From: Clostridium sp. CAG:768
GTDB taxonomy: Bacteria; Cyanobacteriota; Vampirovibrionia; Gastranaerophilales; Gastranaerophilaceae
NCBI GenBank assembly: GCA_000437435.1
Contig: FR899628.1
Location: 62,001-126,000 of the forward strand
Direction: 5' to 3'
DNA: 64,000 nt
Part shown: positions 15,623-23,758 of the stretch, one piece after another
How positions within the stretch are numbered: the first letter of the stretch is position 1
Layout: each line of letters opens with the position of its first letter
Position numbers and translations under genes: made by a program
Notes under the pieces: model-generated
Databases searched by the model: none
What the model saw: only the letters and a program-made list of their open reading frames with translations
What the model was told of the DNA's origin: nothing

Positions 15623-15623
15623 A

Positions 15624-16406
15624 TTATTCTGATTGAATAGTTAAATTCATAAACTCAATATCATCATAATCAATATAAACTGTCTGTTGAAGATTTCTAC
15701 CTGTTCTTATCGTCACTTCATTCATCTGTCCAGGACGCAAAAGATTATTAGGAATTTTAATCCTTTGACCGTCGCCATTGAGCTGAATTTCTGCAATTTT
15801 AGAACCGTTAAAAAAGATTTCTGGCGGGCTGGAAAAAGAATTTACAACAGAATTTTGTTTCATTGAACGAGCCATTAATGTATCAATACCAATAATAGAA
15901 CCTATTACTAAATAATTTCTTTTTGATAGCGCATTTGTACTGATTTTAAACGTCTTAGAGAAAAAAGGTCCAATAGATTTTCCCTTGAATTCTCCAGAAT
16001 TAGCAGAATTATTTGAAAACCTATCATCTCCTAAATGAAACATTTCTGATGATATAACAACATCTTGCACATTACTTTTTTCAATACCTACAATTATTGG
16101 TTTAGATGCGATTTTTTCATTTATTGTTAAAGAAAATGGTCTATACCCATCTTTTTCAACAGACAAAATTGTAGGATCCTTCACATCTGTATTAAGACTA
16201 AAAGCACCATTACCATCAGAATAAGTTGTGTAATTATTCTTAGGCAAACTCACCTTAGCTCCAGCTATAGGTAAATTTGTAGCATTATCAACAATTCTGC
16301 TAGTATTACCAACACCCGTTTTTGATATTCCACCTTCCATAACAGCAGAATTTGCAGGAACAGATAATATTAATAAAGAAAAAATACAAATTATAAAGTA
16401 TCTCAT
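15624..16406 (-). CDS. secreted protein with carboxypeptidase-regulatory-like domain
   Basis: 260 residues from the ATG at 16406, which has AAGAGGG just upstream; the open frame begins five codons earlier at a TTG. A signal peptide (RYFIICIFSLLILSVPANSA) is followed by a beta-sandwich of CarboxypepD_reg type: RIVDNATNLPIAGAKVSL, YSDGNGAFSL, LSVEKDGYRPFSLTI. The C-terminal half is beta-rich (EIFFNGSKIAEIQLNG, NEVTIRTGRN) and may be a second sandwich. Likely periplasmic or surface-bound; partner unknown. Transcribed alone. Confidence 0.75.
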   Translation of the reverse strand: MRYFIICIFSLLILSVPANSAVMEGGISKTGVGNTSRIVDNATNLPIAGAKVSLPKNNYTTYSDGNGAFSLNTDVKDPTILSVEKDGYRPFSLTINEKIASKPIIVGIEKSNVQDVVISSEMFHLGDDRFSNNSANSGEFKGKSIGPFFSKTFKISTNALSKRNYLVIGSIIGIDTLMARSMKQNSVVNSFSSPPEIFFNGSKIAEIQLNGDGQRIKIPNNLLRPGQMNEVTIRTGRNLQQTVYIDYDDIEFMNLTIQSE

Positions 16407-16515
16407 AAACCCTCTTTTCAAAAAATTTATATATGCATGTTAATTGTAAGAAAATAGAATTTAATCAACCCAAAGAATAAAAGAATAGTTATTAAAAAAT
16501 TTTTAAAAATTTTAT

Positions 16516-16543
16516 TTGAAATTTGAAATTTTTCTGCTAATAT
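16516..16543 (+). promoter_or_regulatory. candidate promoter of tRNA-Leu
   Basis: TTGAAA, 16-base spacer, TAATAT, 24 bases before the tRNA 5' end. Confidence 0.5.
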
Positions 16544-16566
16544 AAATATATGACAATTAAATATAT

Positions 16567-16650
16567 GCCGAAGTGATGAAATTGGTAGACGTGCTAGACT
16601 CAAAATCTTGTGTGGGCAACCACGTGCCGGTTCGAGTCCGGCCTTCGGCA
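16567..16650 (+). tRNA. tRNA-Leu (anticodon CAA)
   Basis: 84 bases with a long variable arm (GTGTGGGCAACCACGT region). Acceptor GCCGAAG pairs with CTTCGGC; the anticodon loop CTCAAAA gives CAA; T-arm GCCGGTTCGAGTCCGGC. CCA is not encoded. Confidence 0.95.
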
Positions 16651-16653
16651 AAT

Positions 16654-16683
16654 AAAAAGACACTCAATAAAGAGTGTCTTTTT
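16654..16683 (+). terminator. intrinsic terminator of tRNA-Leu
   Basis: AAAAAGACACTC (16654-16665) pairs with GAGTGTCTTTTT, loop AATAAA, ending in a T-run directly after the tRNA. Confidence 0.88.
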
Positions 16684-16736
16684 ATTTATTATTTACTTTA
16701 GCAAAAAATTTATTGTTTATATTTTTAATTTAATAT

Positions 16737-17498
16737 ATGAAAATCCAACAAATTACAAATTATCAACAATACCCTAATAAATTTTCATTTGGCAGCTGTG
16801 CAAGGTTTTACAAAACCTCAAATGGAGATGAAATAGGAACAAACAGCTGGCTTTTTAGAGACGATGTAGACTGGAAAAGGCTTGCTAAATATGAAAAAAA
16901 TCATTTTGCGGATAAAAACAGAGTCAATATAATTCAGTTTGCATCTTCTGACGGTTCTGAAGCTTATACTCAAATAATCTCTCTTTTAGAAAATTATCCA
17001 AATAAAAATTCTGATAAGTTTTTCCCTATTAAAGCTTATGATATAGATGAAGAAATTGTAAATGCTGCCAATAGCGGACTTATAAATACTAGTTTGGTAG
17101 ATAGAATGTCTCTTCAAATAAACTCTGAAGATTATTCTAAATATTTTACAGAAACAAATAAAATACTTAACATAAAAGAGGATATAACTCTTCAAAATAA
17201 AAAAACATTACAAGCTACCAATTTATTAAAAAACAGAGTTCACTTTGAAAGAGCAGATATGTATAATATTTTAGCAGAATTAAATGATAATTCTGACACA
17301 ATATTATTGTGTAGAAATATATTAGGATATTTTGAAGATAATAAAGTAGAAAAATTTGTTAAAATTGTATCTAATAAATTAAAACAAGGAAGTATGTTTA
17401 TTATTGGACAACATGATACATCTAACTCTTTTATTGACAGATATCTTTTAGAAAATAAATTTATGAAAATATTTGAACATGTATACCAAAAACTATAA
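16737..17498 (+). CDS. CheR-like SAM-dependent methyltransferase domain protein
   Basis: 253 residues. The core resembles the catalytic domain of CheR: NIIQFASSDGSEAYTQIISL in the place of the SAM-binding loop, FPIKAYDIDEEIVNAANSG for the acidic strand end, HFERADMYNIL, and ILLCRNILGYF matching the CheR motif (C/R)RNV(L/M)IYF. The N-terminal helical CheR domain is missing and replaced by MKIQQITNYQQYPNKFSFG, a short leader with an F-S-F-G element also hinted at in other unknowns here. No chemotaxis genes are near, so a role on receptors is doubtful. Substrate unknown. No ribosome site seen. Confidence 0.65.
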   Translation: MKIQQITNYQQYPNKFSFGSCARFYKTSNGDEIGTNSWLFRDDVDWKRLAKYEKNHFADKNRVNIIQFASSDGSEAYTQIISLLENYPNKNSDKFFPIKAYDIDEEIVNAANSGLINTSLVDRMSLQINSEDYSKYFTETNKILNIKEDITLQNKKTLQATNLLKNRVHFERADMYNILAELNDNSDTILLCRNILGYFEDNKVEKFVKIVSNKLKQGSMFIIGQHDTSNSFIDRYLLENKFMKIFEHVYQKL

Positions 17499-17514
17499 TA
17501 ATTATTATTTCGTA

Positions 17515-17554
17515 AAGTTATTTAATTCTACTAATAAGTAGAATTAAATAACTT
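17515..17554. repeat. perfect 18-bp inverted repeat between convergent genes
   Basis: Arms 17515-17532 and 17537-17554 are exact reverse complements around AATA. It lies between a plus gene ending at 17498 and a minus gene ending at 17579. It probably acts as a bidirectional stop for RNA polymerase, although neither side has a proper U-run. Confidence 0.6.
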
Positions 17555-17578
17555 CTTTGAATTAAAAAATTGTTAGTA

Positions 17579-18313
17579 TTAACGTTCTTCACAAGAACTT
17601 GCACTTGTACATTTTAAATAATCCATATTTTCCTGTCTAAGTGCCCAACCTGTACAATATGCTCGATAAGGCATGTATGTAGAACCAATACTCTTGTAAC
17701 AAGAGCTATATTGTTTTGATAAAGAAAATAACCCCTCAGTAGTTGAATTTTCTTTAAAAGCACTAGAAAATGCTGGATATATTCCAGAACCATCACTTGG
17801 GATTGAAAAATAAAATAAATCCTTACCCCATTGATTAGGTTTCTTAAACCCATTCACATCGACAAGTATTGAACCACCTCTAGATGTTCCAAAAGATAAA
17901 CTTGCAACCGCAATTGACATTCCATTATTTAATAGAGCTTTTGTGTAATTGGTATTAGAATTTACACTACTACTTCCACTAAATACAACCTCATCAGAAA
18001 AACACCCCTTAGCTGTTTTACAATATTTTTGAACTTTCAAGTATGGAATAAAATATTTTTCAAAATTTGCCCTATTGTAAGAAGAATAAACAGTACCTTG
18101 GGAATAATCATTAACCCACATATCCATTGATCCATATTTTTCAGATGCTGCTAATGCAACATTACTTAAAATACTATTAGCAACTTTAAGCTGGTTAATA
18201 AGAACTTTTTCTTGTTGGTTTTGAATTAATGTAGGCATAGTTATTGCAGATACCACACCTATAACACCTAAAGTTACAAGAACTTCTGCTAGAGTAAAAG
18301 CTTTTCTTTTCAT
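17579..18313 (-). CDS. prepilin-like protein, copy C
   Basis: 244 residues from the ATG at 18313 (GGAGAG 5 bases upstream). The leader is only MKRKA before FTLAEVLVTLGVIGVVSAITMP, so here the residue before the cut is Ala, not Gly. The mature domain shares the DVNGFKKPNQWGKDLF element with prepilin copy B and has several Cys (for example KYCKTAKGCF, YLKCTSASSCEER). It lacks the poly-G leader of copies A and B. Likely a minor pilin or pseudopilin; function not known. Confidence 0.85.
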   Translation of the reverse strand: MKRKAFTLAEVLVTLGVIGVVSAITMPTLIQNQQEKVLINQLKVANSILSNVALAASEKYGSMDMWVNDYSQGTVYSSYNRANFEKYFIPYLKVQKYCKTAKGCFSDEVVFSGSSSVNSNTNYTKALLNNGMSIAVASLSFGTSRGGSILVDVNGFKKPNQWGKDLFYFSIPSDGSGIYPAFSSAFKENSTTEGLFSLSKQYSSCYKSIGSTYMPYRAYCTGWALRQENMDYLKCTSASSCEER

Positions 18314-18421
18314 ACAACTCTCCATTTAATAATAACATTTACATTATAAATTAATATGTAATTTTTATCAATATAATTATAAAAAAAACTAAAATAATTT
18401 AAAATAATAATTAGATTTGCA

Positions 18422-18892
18422 CTATAAACCTAAACGTTTTTTCAATTTTACTAAAGTTATCATATTATCCATATATTCAGGGCAAGAATTTAAATTACTC
18501 ATCAAATTTACTGTTTTATTTAATTCTTTAGCTGCTGTTTCTCTATCATACATATCATTTACATATGTAAGTACAAGCATTGATACAGAATTCGTAGAAG
18601 AAGCCAAAACGGAACAAACTTCTTGATTAGGCTCTTGTAAATTTATTAAATTATATTTATTTTCAATTAAAAGAGTATTACAATCCTGATTCCTTTTCTT
18701 TATAAAATTAAATTTACTGAACGGATTAATATTTTTAGATATCAATTTTACAATCAAATCGTCATTCTGACATATATTTAACTTCTCATAAGTTTTTTGA
18801 TTAAGATAATATATGTAAAAATAATATACAGAAAAGCTAACTATTAAGACCACAGAACCAACTGATAAAACTTTTTTATAATTTATTTTCAT
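18422..18892 (-). CDS. small membrane-anchored protein, unknown
   Basis: 156 residues. One N-terminal membrane helix (VLSVGSVVLIVSFSVYYFYIYYL) is followed by a soluble, probably periplasmic helical domain with four cysteines (NICQNDD, DCNTLL, EVCSVL, SCPEYM). AGGTGATAG precedes the ATG. Adjacent to prepilin copy C on the same strand with a 108-base gap, so it may act with it, but no family was recognised. Confidence 0.65.
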   Translation of the reverse strand: MKINYKKVLSVGSVVLIVSFSVYYFYIYYLNQKTYEKLNICQNDDLIVKLISKNINPFSKFNFIKKRNQDCNTLLIENKYNLINLQEPNQEVCSVLASSTNSVSMLVLTYVNDMYDRETAAKELNKTVNLMSNLNSCPEYMDNMITLVKLKKRLGL

Positions 18893-18940
18893 TCTATCAC
18901 CTATGCTCCAATAATATATTATACCATATTTTTATATAAA

Positions 18941-18965
18941 TATAAATGTTAAATTAACATTTATA
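18941..18965. repeat. 12-bp AT-rich inverted repeat in a divergent spacer
   Basis: TATAAATGTTAA and TTAACATTTATA around a single A, between the starts of genes at 18892 and 19072. Could be an operator; no partner regulator is evident. Confidence 0.3.
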
Positions 18966-19071
18966 CATATTTTGCTCTTTTTTTATTTATTTTTGTTAAT
19001 ATATAAAAAAGCAGTTGGCAAATTTTTTTTTGTTCACTTTTTATACGTGATAAGAAATAAGGATTTATACA

Positions 19072-19935
19072 TTGCAAAATACTATAACTAAAAATTTTAC
19101 AGAAACTAAAAACAAACAAAGTTTTCTTCATTCTAATTCTAATAAAAATCTTTTTATTTATATTGAAAAAAGATTAAATCAAATTTTCTTTAATGAAATG
19201 AATTCTGACAATTCAATATTTCGTAAAGTTAAAAGTTCTGCCATTCAAAAAATGGCATTATTTTTATCAAATAACATTACAAGATCCTGCTCAGTAGGAA
19301 TTGCAGGAGAAACAGCAAGCGGAAAATCTACAATAGCTTTAGATATTATTAATACAATACAAGGCTTTGCAGAAGAATACTGTATTAAAAATGCAATTAC
19401 TAGAATTAATACTGATGATTATTATTATGACCGTTCTGATATGGTAAAAAAAGCAGGTAGTTTCGCAGAATTTGCTAAACATTATGACTTAGATGTTCCA
19501 GAAGCTCTTGAATTAGAATTAATGAAAAAACATATAAAATCATTGCTTTTTGGAAACACTGTACTTTTACCAGAATACGATATGTCAGGAACAGCTATAA
19601 GACGTGATAATGTAAAACCTGCTTACCCTTCAAAAATAATAATTTCAGAAGGTCTATTTACTCTCACTGACAAAGTTGTTGATGCTTTTGATTTTAAAAT
19701 TTATGTAGATGTATCTCATGATATTCAAAAAGAAAGATTTTATAAAAGAGCAGCAGAAAGAGATTTAGGAGATTCTGCAGATGAAGTATATGAAAATGCT
19801 TCAAATAAAGCAAAAACTCACATTCACCCAACAGCTGCAAAAGCAGATATTATCTTATCAGGTGAAGCAGATAGAGCTGCTTATAGAAAATTTATTAATC
19901 AAATACTTGAACTCGTAAAAGAAATTTATTTTTAA
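19072..19935 (+). CDS. uridine kinase/phosphoribulokinase-family P-loop protein
   Basis: 287 residues starting at TTG (AAGGA 9 bases upstream). After an about 75-residue N-terminal extension comes Walker A GIAGETASGKST, then INTDDYYYD (the substrate Asp region of uridine kinases), HYDLDVPEALELELM, LLPEYDMSGTAIRRD, IIISEGLF and the lid FYKRAAERDLG. The family phosphorylates uridine/cytidine or related sugars with ATP; the exact substrate cannot be fixed. The N-terminal extension is unusual. Stands alone between divergent and convergent genes. Confidence 0.82.
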   Translation: MQNTITKNFTETKNKQSFLHSNSNKNLFIYIEKRLNQIFFNEMNSDNSIFRKVKSSAIQKMALFLSNNITRSCSVGIAGETASGKSTIALDIINTIQGFAEEYCIKNAITRINTDDYYYDRSDMVKKAGSFAEFAKHYDLDVPEALELELMKKHIKSLLFGNTVLLPEYDMSGTAIRRDNVKPAYPSKIIISEGLFTLTDKVVDAFDFKIYVDVSHDIQKERFYKRAAERDLGDSADEVYENASNKAKTHIHPTAAKADIILSGEADRAAYRKFINQILELVKEIYF

Positions 19936-19945
19936 TTTATATTAA

Positions 19946-21157
19946 TTACTTTTTAACTTGTTCTTTATTTTTTACATCTCTGTTATATCTGAATTTAGTA
20001 AACAGGTTTGAAGTTCCTGCAATAAAAAATCCCATAACACCAATTCCAAATAACAATGGTAGACCTGCAATTAAAACTTTTTGTTTTAAAAGTTTTTTAT
20101 ACATAGCATCAATATCTCCGCCATGTTTTTCCGCAATACTTCTTAAATCTTTTAAATTAGGAACTTCTAATTTGTCATTAATCAATTCTTTACATTTTCC
20201 ATTCTTATAAAGGAATTTTCTAAAGCCTTTTTCTAACAATTCATTTCCGCAAATAATATAAAAACCAACAAGAGGATATCTGAATAAAGTTTCTAGAAAA
20301 TTCTGTTTTCCTCTATCTTTTGATGCGCCAAAATATCCTGCACCTCCAACTAAAACACAAGATGTAAGCTGTCCTCTGCTTAATGCCAATTTACCATTGT
20401 TATCAGCGAAATCAAGGCTAAAATATTTATTAAAAAAATCAGCTTTCTTTTTATTATCTTTAAAAAACTTGGTTCCAGGTGCCAATATTATTTCTGAAAT
20501 ATTTTGAAGAGATTTTGAATTTTCACCTTTTTTAATCAATAATGCACTCAATGCAAGACAAACAGAATAAATTCCTGCAGCTAACTTAATATGTTTTTTT
20601 GCACTATTCTCAACCTTCTTTGCTTGTTCAGTATTTTCTGATTTCTTTTTATTCAAATTAGCAATATTCTCAAAATCTGATTGTTTAAATACCTTCAAAG
20701 TCATTAAATTTTTAAAATAATTAAGAGTATATTCAACTAAAGGAATAGCAAAAGCACTCAATGCAAGAGCAGCTTTAACCGGCAACAATTTTTTATTTAC
20801 AGACGGATTATTAGCCTTTAATAAATCCACAGCTGGAGTTGCTATTTGTTTTTTCAAATCAGCTGGAAGCTTTTTAGAATATAACTTTCTAAAGATTCCT
20901 TCTCCCAAAATTGTCGGGAAATAATATACAAGAACAGATTCTGATAATTCTAAAAATGTATTTTCGCCTAAATCAGCTTTACTTCTTGCAAATACAGCTT
21001 TAGGGACAAGCCCTGTCGCACTGTCTTGAATAAATCTTATATTAGATAAACCAGCTCCACCTTCTTGTATTCCTATAATTTTACTTGCGACTTTTAATCC
21101 TGTTCCAATATTTCCAGCGTTGGTAAATGATATATTATTAACATTATTAGTTTTCAT
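19946..21157 (-). CDS. large helical membrane protein of unknown function
   Basis: 403 residues, not recognised. It starts MKTNNVNNISFTNAGNIGTG, with the I-S-F-T element seen in several proteins here. Hydrophobic segments include LLPVKAALALSAFAIPLVEY, AAGIYSVCLALSALLI, RYPLVGFYIICGNELL and the C-terminal LIAGLPLLFGIGVMGFFIAG. Charged, lysine-rich linkers separate them. Its pattern matches the unknowns at 10068 and 21485. The short gap of 10 bases to the convergent kinase gene leaves no obvious terminator. Confidence 0.68.
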   Translation of the reverse strand: MKTNNVNNISFTNAGNIGTGLKVASKIIGIQEGGAGLSNIRFIQDSATGLVPKAVFARSKADLGENTFLELSESVLVYYFPTILGEGIFRKLYSKKLPADLKKQIATPAVDLLKANNPSVNKKLLPVKAALALSAFAIPLVEYTLNYFKNLMTLKVFKQSDFENIANLNKKKSENTEQAKKVENSAKKHIKLAAGIYSVCLALSALLIKKGENSKSLQNISEIILAPGTKFFKDNKKKADFFNKYFSLDFADNNGKLALSRGQLTSCVLVGGAGYFGASKDRGKQNFLETLFRYPLVGFYIICGNELLEKGFRKFLYKNGKCKELINDKLEVPNLKDLRSIAEKHGGDIDAMYKKLLKQKVLIAGLPLLFGIGVMGFFIAGTSNLFTKFRYNRDVKNKEQVKK

Positions 21158-21186
21158 TAGTAATTTCCTTTATATAATCTGACAAC

Positions 21187-21221
21187 AAAAAAATGACCTG
21201 CAAATTAAAACAGGTCATTTT
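21187..21221 (-). terminator. intrinsic terminator after the 24-residue ORF
   Basis: AAAATGACCTG and CAGGTCATTTT (21190-21200 with 21211-21221) followed on the minus strand by seven U. It lies between the small ORF at 21247 and the gene at 19946, both on the minus strand. Confidence 0.82.
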
Positions 21222-21246
21222 AAAACTTTAAAATTTTATTATCAGC

Positions 21247-21321
21247 TTATTGCCAACTTAAAAGACCTGTTTTATCTAACAGGCGCCACCAAGATTGAGT
21301 GTTTAAATTTAAGTTTGACAT
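21247..21321 (-). CDS. 24-residue small ORF, tryptophan-rich
   Basis: Starts MSNLNLNTQSWWRLLDK and ends GLLSWQ. AAAAGGAAAAG precedes the ATG by about 10 bases and a strong terminator follows 26 bases after the stop. It sits alone in the 328-base gap between the divergent genes at 19946 and 21485. Signals on both sides suggest a real small transcript. Whether the product is a peptide or the RNA itself cannot be decided. Confidence 0.5.
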   Translation of the reverse strand: MSNLNLNTQSWWRLLDKTGLLSWQ

Positions 21322-21484
21322 AAAATTACTTTTCCTTTTCAAGAATTAAACTAACACACTAATATAAAAAAAGCAAGTATAAAGGTTACAAATTTTTTAC
21401 AAATAGCTGAAAACTAGCAAAAGATAATTTTTTCAGGTATTATATACATGTTGGAAGGTTCACAGACTGGTAGGAGAAAGAAAT

Positions 21485-22486
21485 TTGATTACAATAACCC
21501 CTAAAAACGTTACTCTAAAAAGTAATGTACCTGCATTTGGTACAAAAGAAAATGTTAACAAAGAAAAAAAACAACAAACATATTCTGACCCTCTAATGCA
21601 ATGGCCAGCCCGTGGATTAGCATATTCTAATGAATTAGGAGCTGCGATAAGTGAAGTTGCACCCAAATTAGGAACATTATTATGGTTCCCTGCTATGCTT
21701 TATTTTGGTGCAGATATTTATGACAAATATAAAAATGAAAAAACATCATACAATCCTGATAGCAAAAGAGGAACTGAACAAGCTATATTCCAATTATTGG
21801 CAAGTGTAATTATGCCTACTGGAGCTGTAATTGCAGGTCAAAAAGCCGCATCTGGACTAGGTATGATTAGCAAAACAGGACTTACATTACAATCACAAGA
21901 AGAAATAATTAACTTCCTACAAGAATTTACAAGCCGCAGACATTTAAACAAATACGATAACAATATTGCTGGCTTTAAAGAACAATTCCACGAATCTTTA
22001 ATTACAAAAAGAGAAAATTTAATAAGAGAAAATAAATTAAAAAGACCTCTAAAATTTTTAACAGAAAATATATTTGGTCAAAGACACCCTGAATCTATTG
22101 CGATGTCACAAAAAGACAAAGTTTTGCAATATGCAGATAAACACATTGATGAAATGTTTAAAATCTATGAAAATTTAAAAGAAAATAAAAAACCTACAGA
22201 ATTTTCTAATAAAATGTGGGATAAATTTTCTAAATTAAAAACTAAATATGCAAAAGATCCAGATTATAAACAAACATATCTAAGAGATGCTGCAGAAGAT
22301 ATCATAAAAAAATATCAAAAAAGCAAAATAATGAATGCAAAAATCCTTAAAACAATAGGCGGTTTTGTTGCGCTAGGACTTGCAATTAAACCGATTGATA
22401 ATTTTGTAGAACACGTTGTAATTAAAAAAGTTGTACAACCAGCATTCACAGGGAAACATAAAAAAGAAAAACAAACTGTTGCCTAA
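21485..22486 (+). CDS. helical membrane-associated protein of unknown function
   Basis: 333 residues starting at TTG, supported by TAGGAG 8 bases upstream. The N-terminus MITITPKNVTLKSNVPAFGT carries an A-F-G-T element. Hydrophobic segments are at VAPKLGTLLWFPAMLYFGAD, IFQLLASVIMPTGAVIAGQ and ILKTIGGFVALGLAIKP. The middle is charged and helical. No family recognised. It overlaps the convergent YhcH-family gene by 4 bases. Confidence 0.68.
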   Translation: MITITPKNVTLKSNVPAFGTKENVNKEKKQQTYSDPLMQWPARGLAYSNELGAAISEVAPKLGTLLWFPAMLYFGADIYDKYKNEKTSYNPDSKRGTEQAIFQLLASVIMPTGAVIAGQKAASGLGMISKTGLTLQSQEEIINFLQEFTSRRHLNKYDNNIAGFKEQFHESLITKRENLIRENKLKRPLKFLTENIFGQRHPESIAMSQKDKVLQYADKHIDEMFKIYENLKENKKPTEFSNKMWDKFSKLKTKYAKDPDYKQTYLRDAAEDIIKKYQKSKIMNAKILKTIGGFVALGLAIKPIDNFVEHVVIKKVVQPAFTGKHKKEKQTVA

Positions 22487-22929
22487 ATATGAATTTTAAC
22501 AACAACTTTTTTAACTGTTTTTAAATTTGCATTAAATGCCACTTGAGGTCTATGGGCTTCATGTGGATAAATAAGTGCAAATTTTCCTGCTTCTAAAATA
22601 ACACTATCTGAAATTCTATCAGGATTTTCAAAAAACATTATATCTCTTTTTTCATCATATTTTTCTGAAACTATTAAATCTTTAACGGGAGTATAATCTA
22701 ATTCTTCTATACCTGACAATAACATTTGAATATCAATATAATTTTTATGAGCTTCAAATTTACAATCTTTTAAATTTTTAGTTTCATAAACATCTATATT
22801 TGCATAAGAATTTTTATCAATTTCATAACATCCAATTTCTGTTTCAGGTGTTAATGTTTTAACAAAATTAATAACATTTTGAGGAATATTATCATAAATT
22901 GACATATTTTCTAAACTATCAATAATCAT
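22483..22929 (-). CDS. YhcH/YjgK/YiaL (DUF386) family protein
   Basis: 148 residues, the family's usual size. Motifs: FEAHKNYIDIQMLLSGIEELDY, FFENPDRISDSVILEAGKFALIYPHEAHRPQV with the metal-binding His residues, and KKVVVKIHI at the end. Members are cupin-like proteins of sugar metabolism, including the EbgC subunit and sialic-acid operon YhcH; some are thought to be sugar anomerases or isomerases. It is the last gene of an operon with the transketolase half (3-base gap). Confidence 0.88.
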   Translation of the reverse strand: MIIDSLENMSIYDNIPQNVINFVKTLTPETEIGCYEIDKNSYANIDVYETKNLKDCKFEAHKNYIDIQMLLSGIEELDYTPVKDLIVSEKYDEKRDIMFFENPDRISDSVILEAGKFALIYPHEAHRPQVAFNANLKTVKKVVVKIHI

Positions 22930-22932
22930 AAA

Positions 22933-23757
22933 TTACTCCAATTCAGCTAAAGCTCTTTCAAAATCTTCTTTATTAGGTGCTTTTCCATGCCAACCTGCAT
23001 TATTTTCCATGAAACTAACACCCTTGCCTTTTACGGTATTAGCAAGAATTGCCACAGGTTTATTAAGCTCCTTCGCTCTTTCTATCGCAGAATAAATCGC
23101 ATTTATATCATGACCATCAATTTCAATAACATCCCAATTAAACGCTCTTATCTTATCTGCTAAGTTCTCTAAAGATTTTACGTTTTCTGTACACCCATCA
23201 ATTTGTAATCTGTTTCTATCTATAATTGCAATAATATTATCTAATTTTGCATGAGTACAATGCATAAAAGCTTCCCAAACACTACCTTCTTGCAATTCGC
23301 CATCTCCCATAAGGCAAAAAACTTTAGCTGGATTTTTATCAAGACGTAACCCCATAGCCATACCACAAGCAATTGACAATCCCTGTCCTAAAGAACCGGT
23401 AGCAACATCAATTCCAGGACAAATAGGCACTGGATGTCCTTGTAGTCTTGAACCAAATAATCTAAAAGTCAATAATTCTTCTTTAGGGAAATATCCTAAT
23501 TGAGCTAAAACTGAATACAAAATAGATGATGCATGTCCCTTTGATAATACAAAACGATCTCTATTATTAAAATCCGGAGATTTAGTCCATTTCGGGCAAA
23601 TATGCATACATTTATGATATAAAACAGTCAATAATTCAACAGAAGACATAGCTCCACCAATATGTCCAGATTGAGCATTATAAACCATTTTTAAAATATT
23701 TTTTCTATTTTCTTTACATAATTTTTCTAAATTTTTAACTTCTGCATCACTTAACAT
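22933..23757 (-). CDS. transketolase, N-terminal (ThDP-binding) subunit
   Basis: 274 residues, the size of the N-terminal half of split transketolases. Motifs: SGHIGGAMSSVELLTVLYHK, RDRFVLSKGHASSILYSVL, GVDVATGSLGQGLSIACGMA-like IDVATGSLGQGLSIA, MGDGELQEGSVWEAFM (thiamine diphosphate motif) and IIDRNRLQIDG. It transfers two-carbon units in the pentose phosphate pathway when joined to a C-terminal subunit. No C-terminal subunit is in the window, although in most genomes the two are adjacent. Here the neighbours are a WecG-type transferase (1-base gap) and a YhcH protein, which suggests a sugar-specific role. Confidence 0.88.
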   Translation of the reverse strand: MLSDAEVKNLEKLCKENRKNILKMVYNAQSGHIGGAMSSVELLTVLYHKCMHICPKWTKSPDFNNRDRFVLSKGHASSILYSVLAQLGYFPKEELLTFRLFGSRLQGHPVPICPGIDVATGSLGQGLSIACGMAMGLRLDKNPAKVFCLMGDGELQEGSVWEAFMHCTHAKLDNIIAIIDRNRLQIDGCTENVKSLENLADKIRAFNWDVIEIDGHDINAIYSAIERAKELNKPVAILANTVKGKGVSFMENNAGWHGKAPNKEDFERALAELE

Positions 23758-23758
23758 A

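Noticed and set aside
16427..16663. Open frame on the minus strand across tRNA-Leu
   Set aside because: It runs antisense through the tRNA gene and has no ribosome site or coding character.
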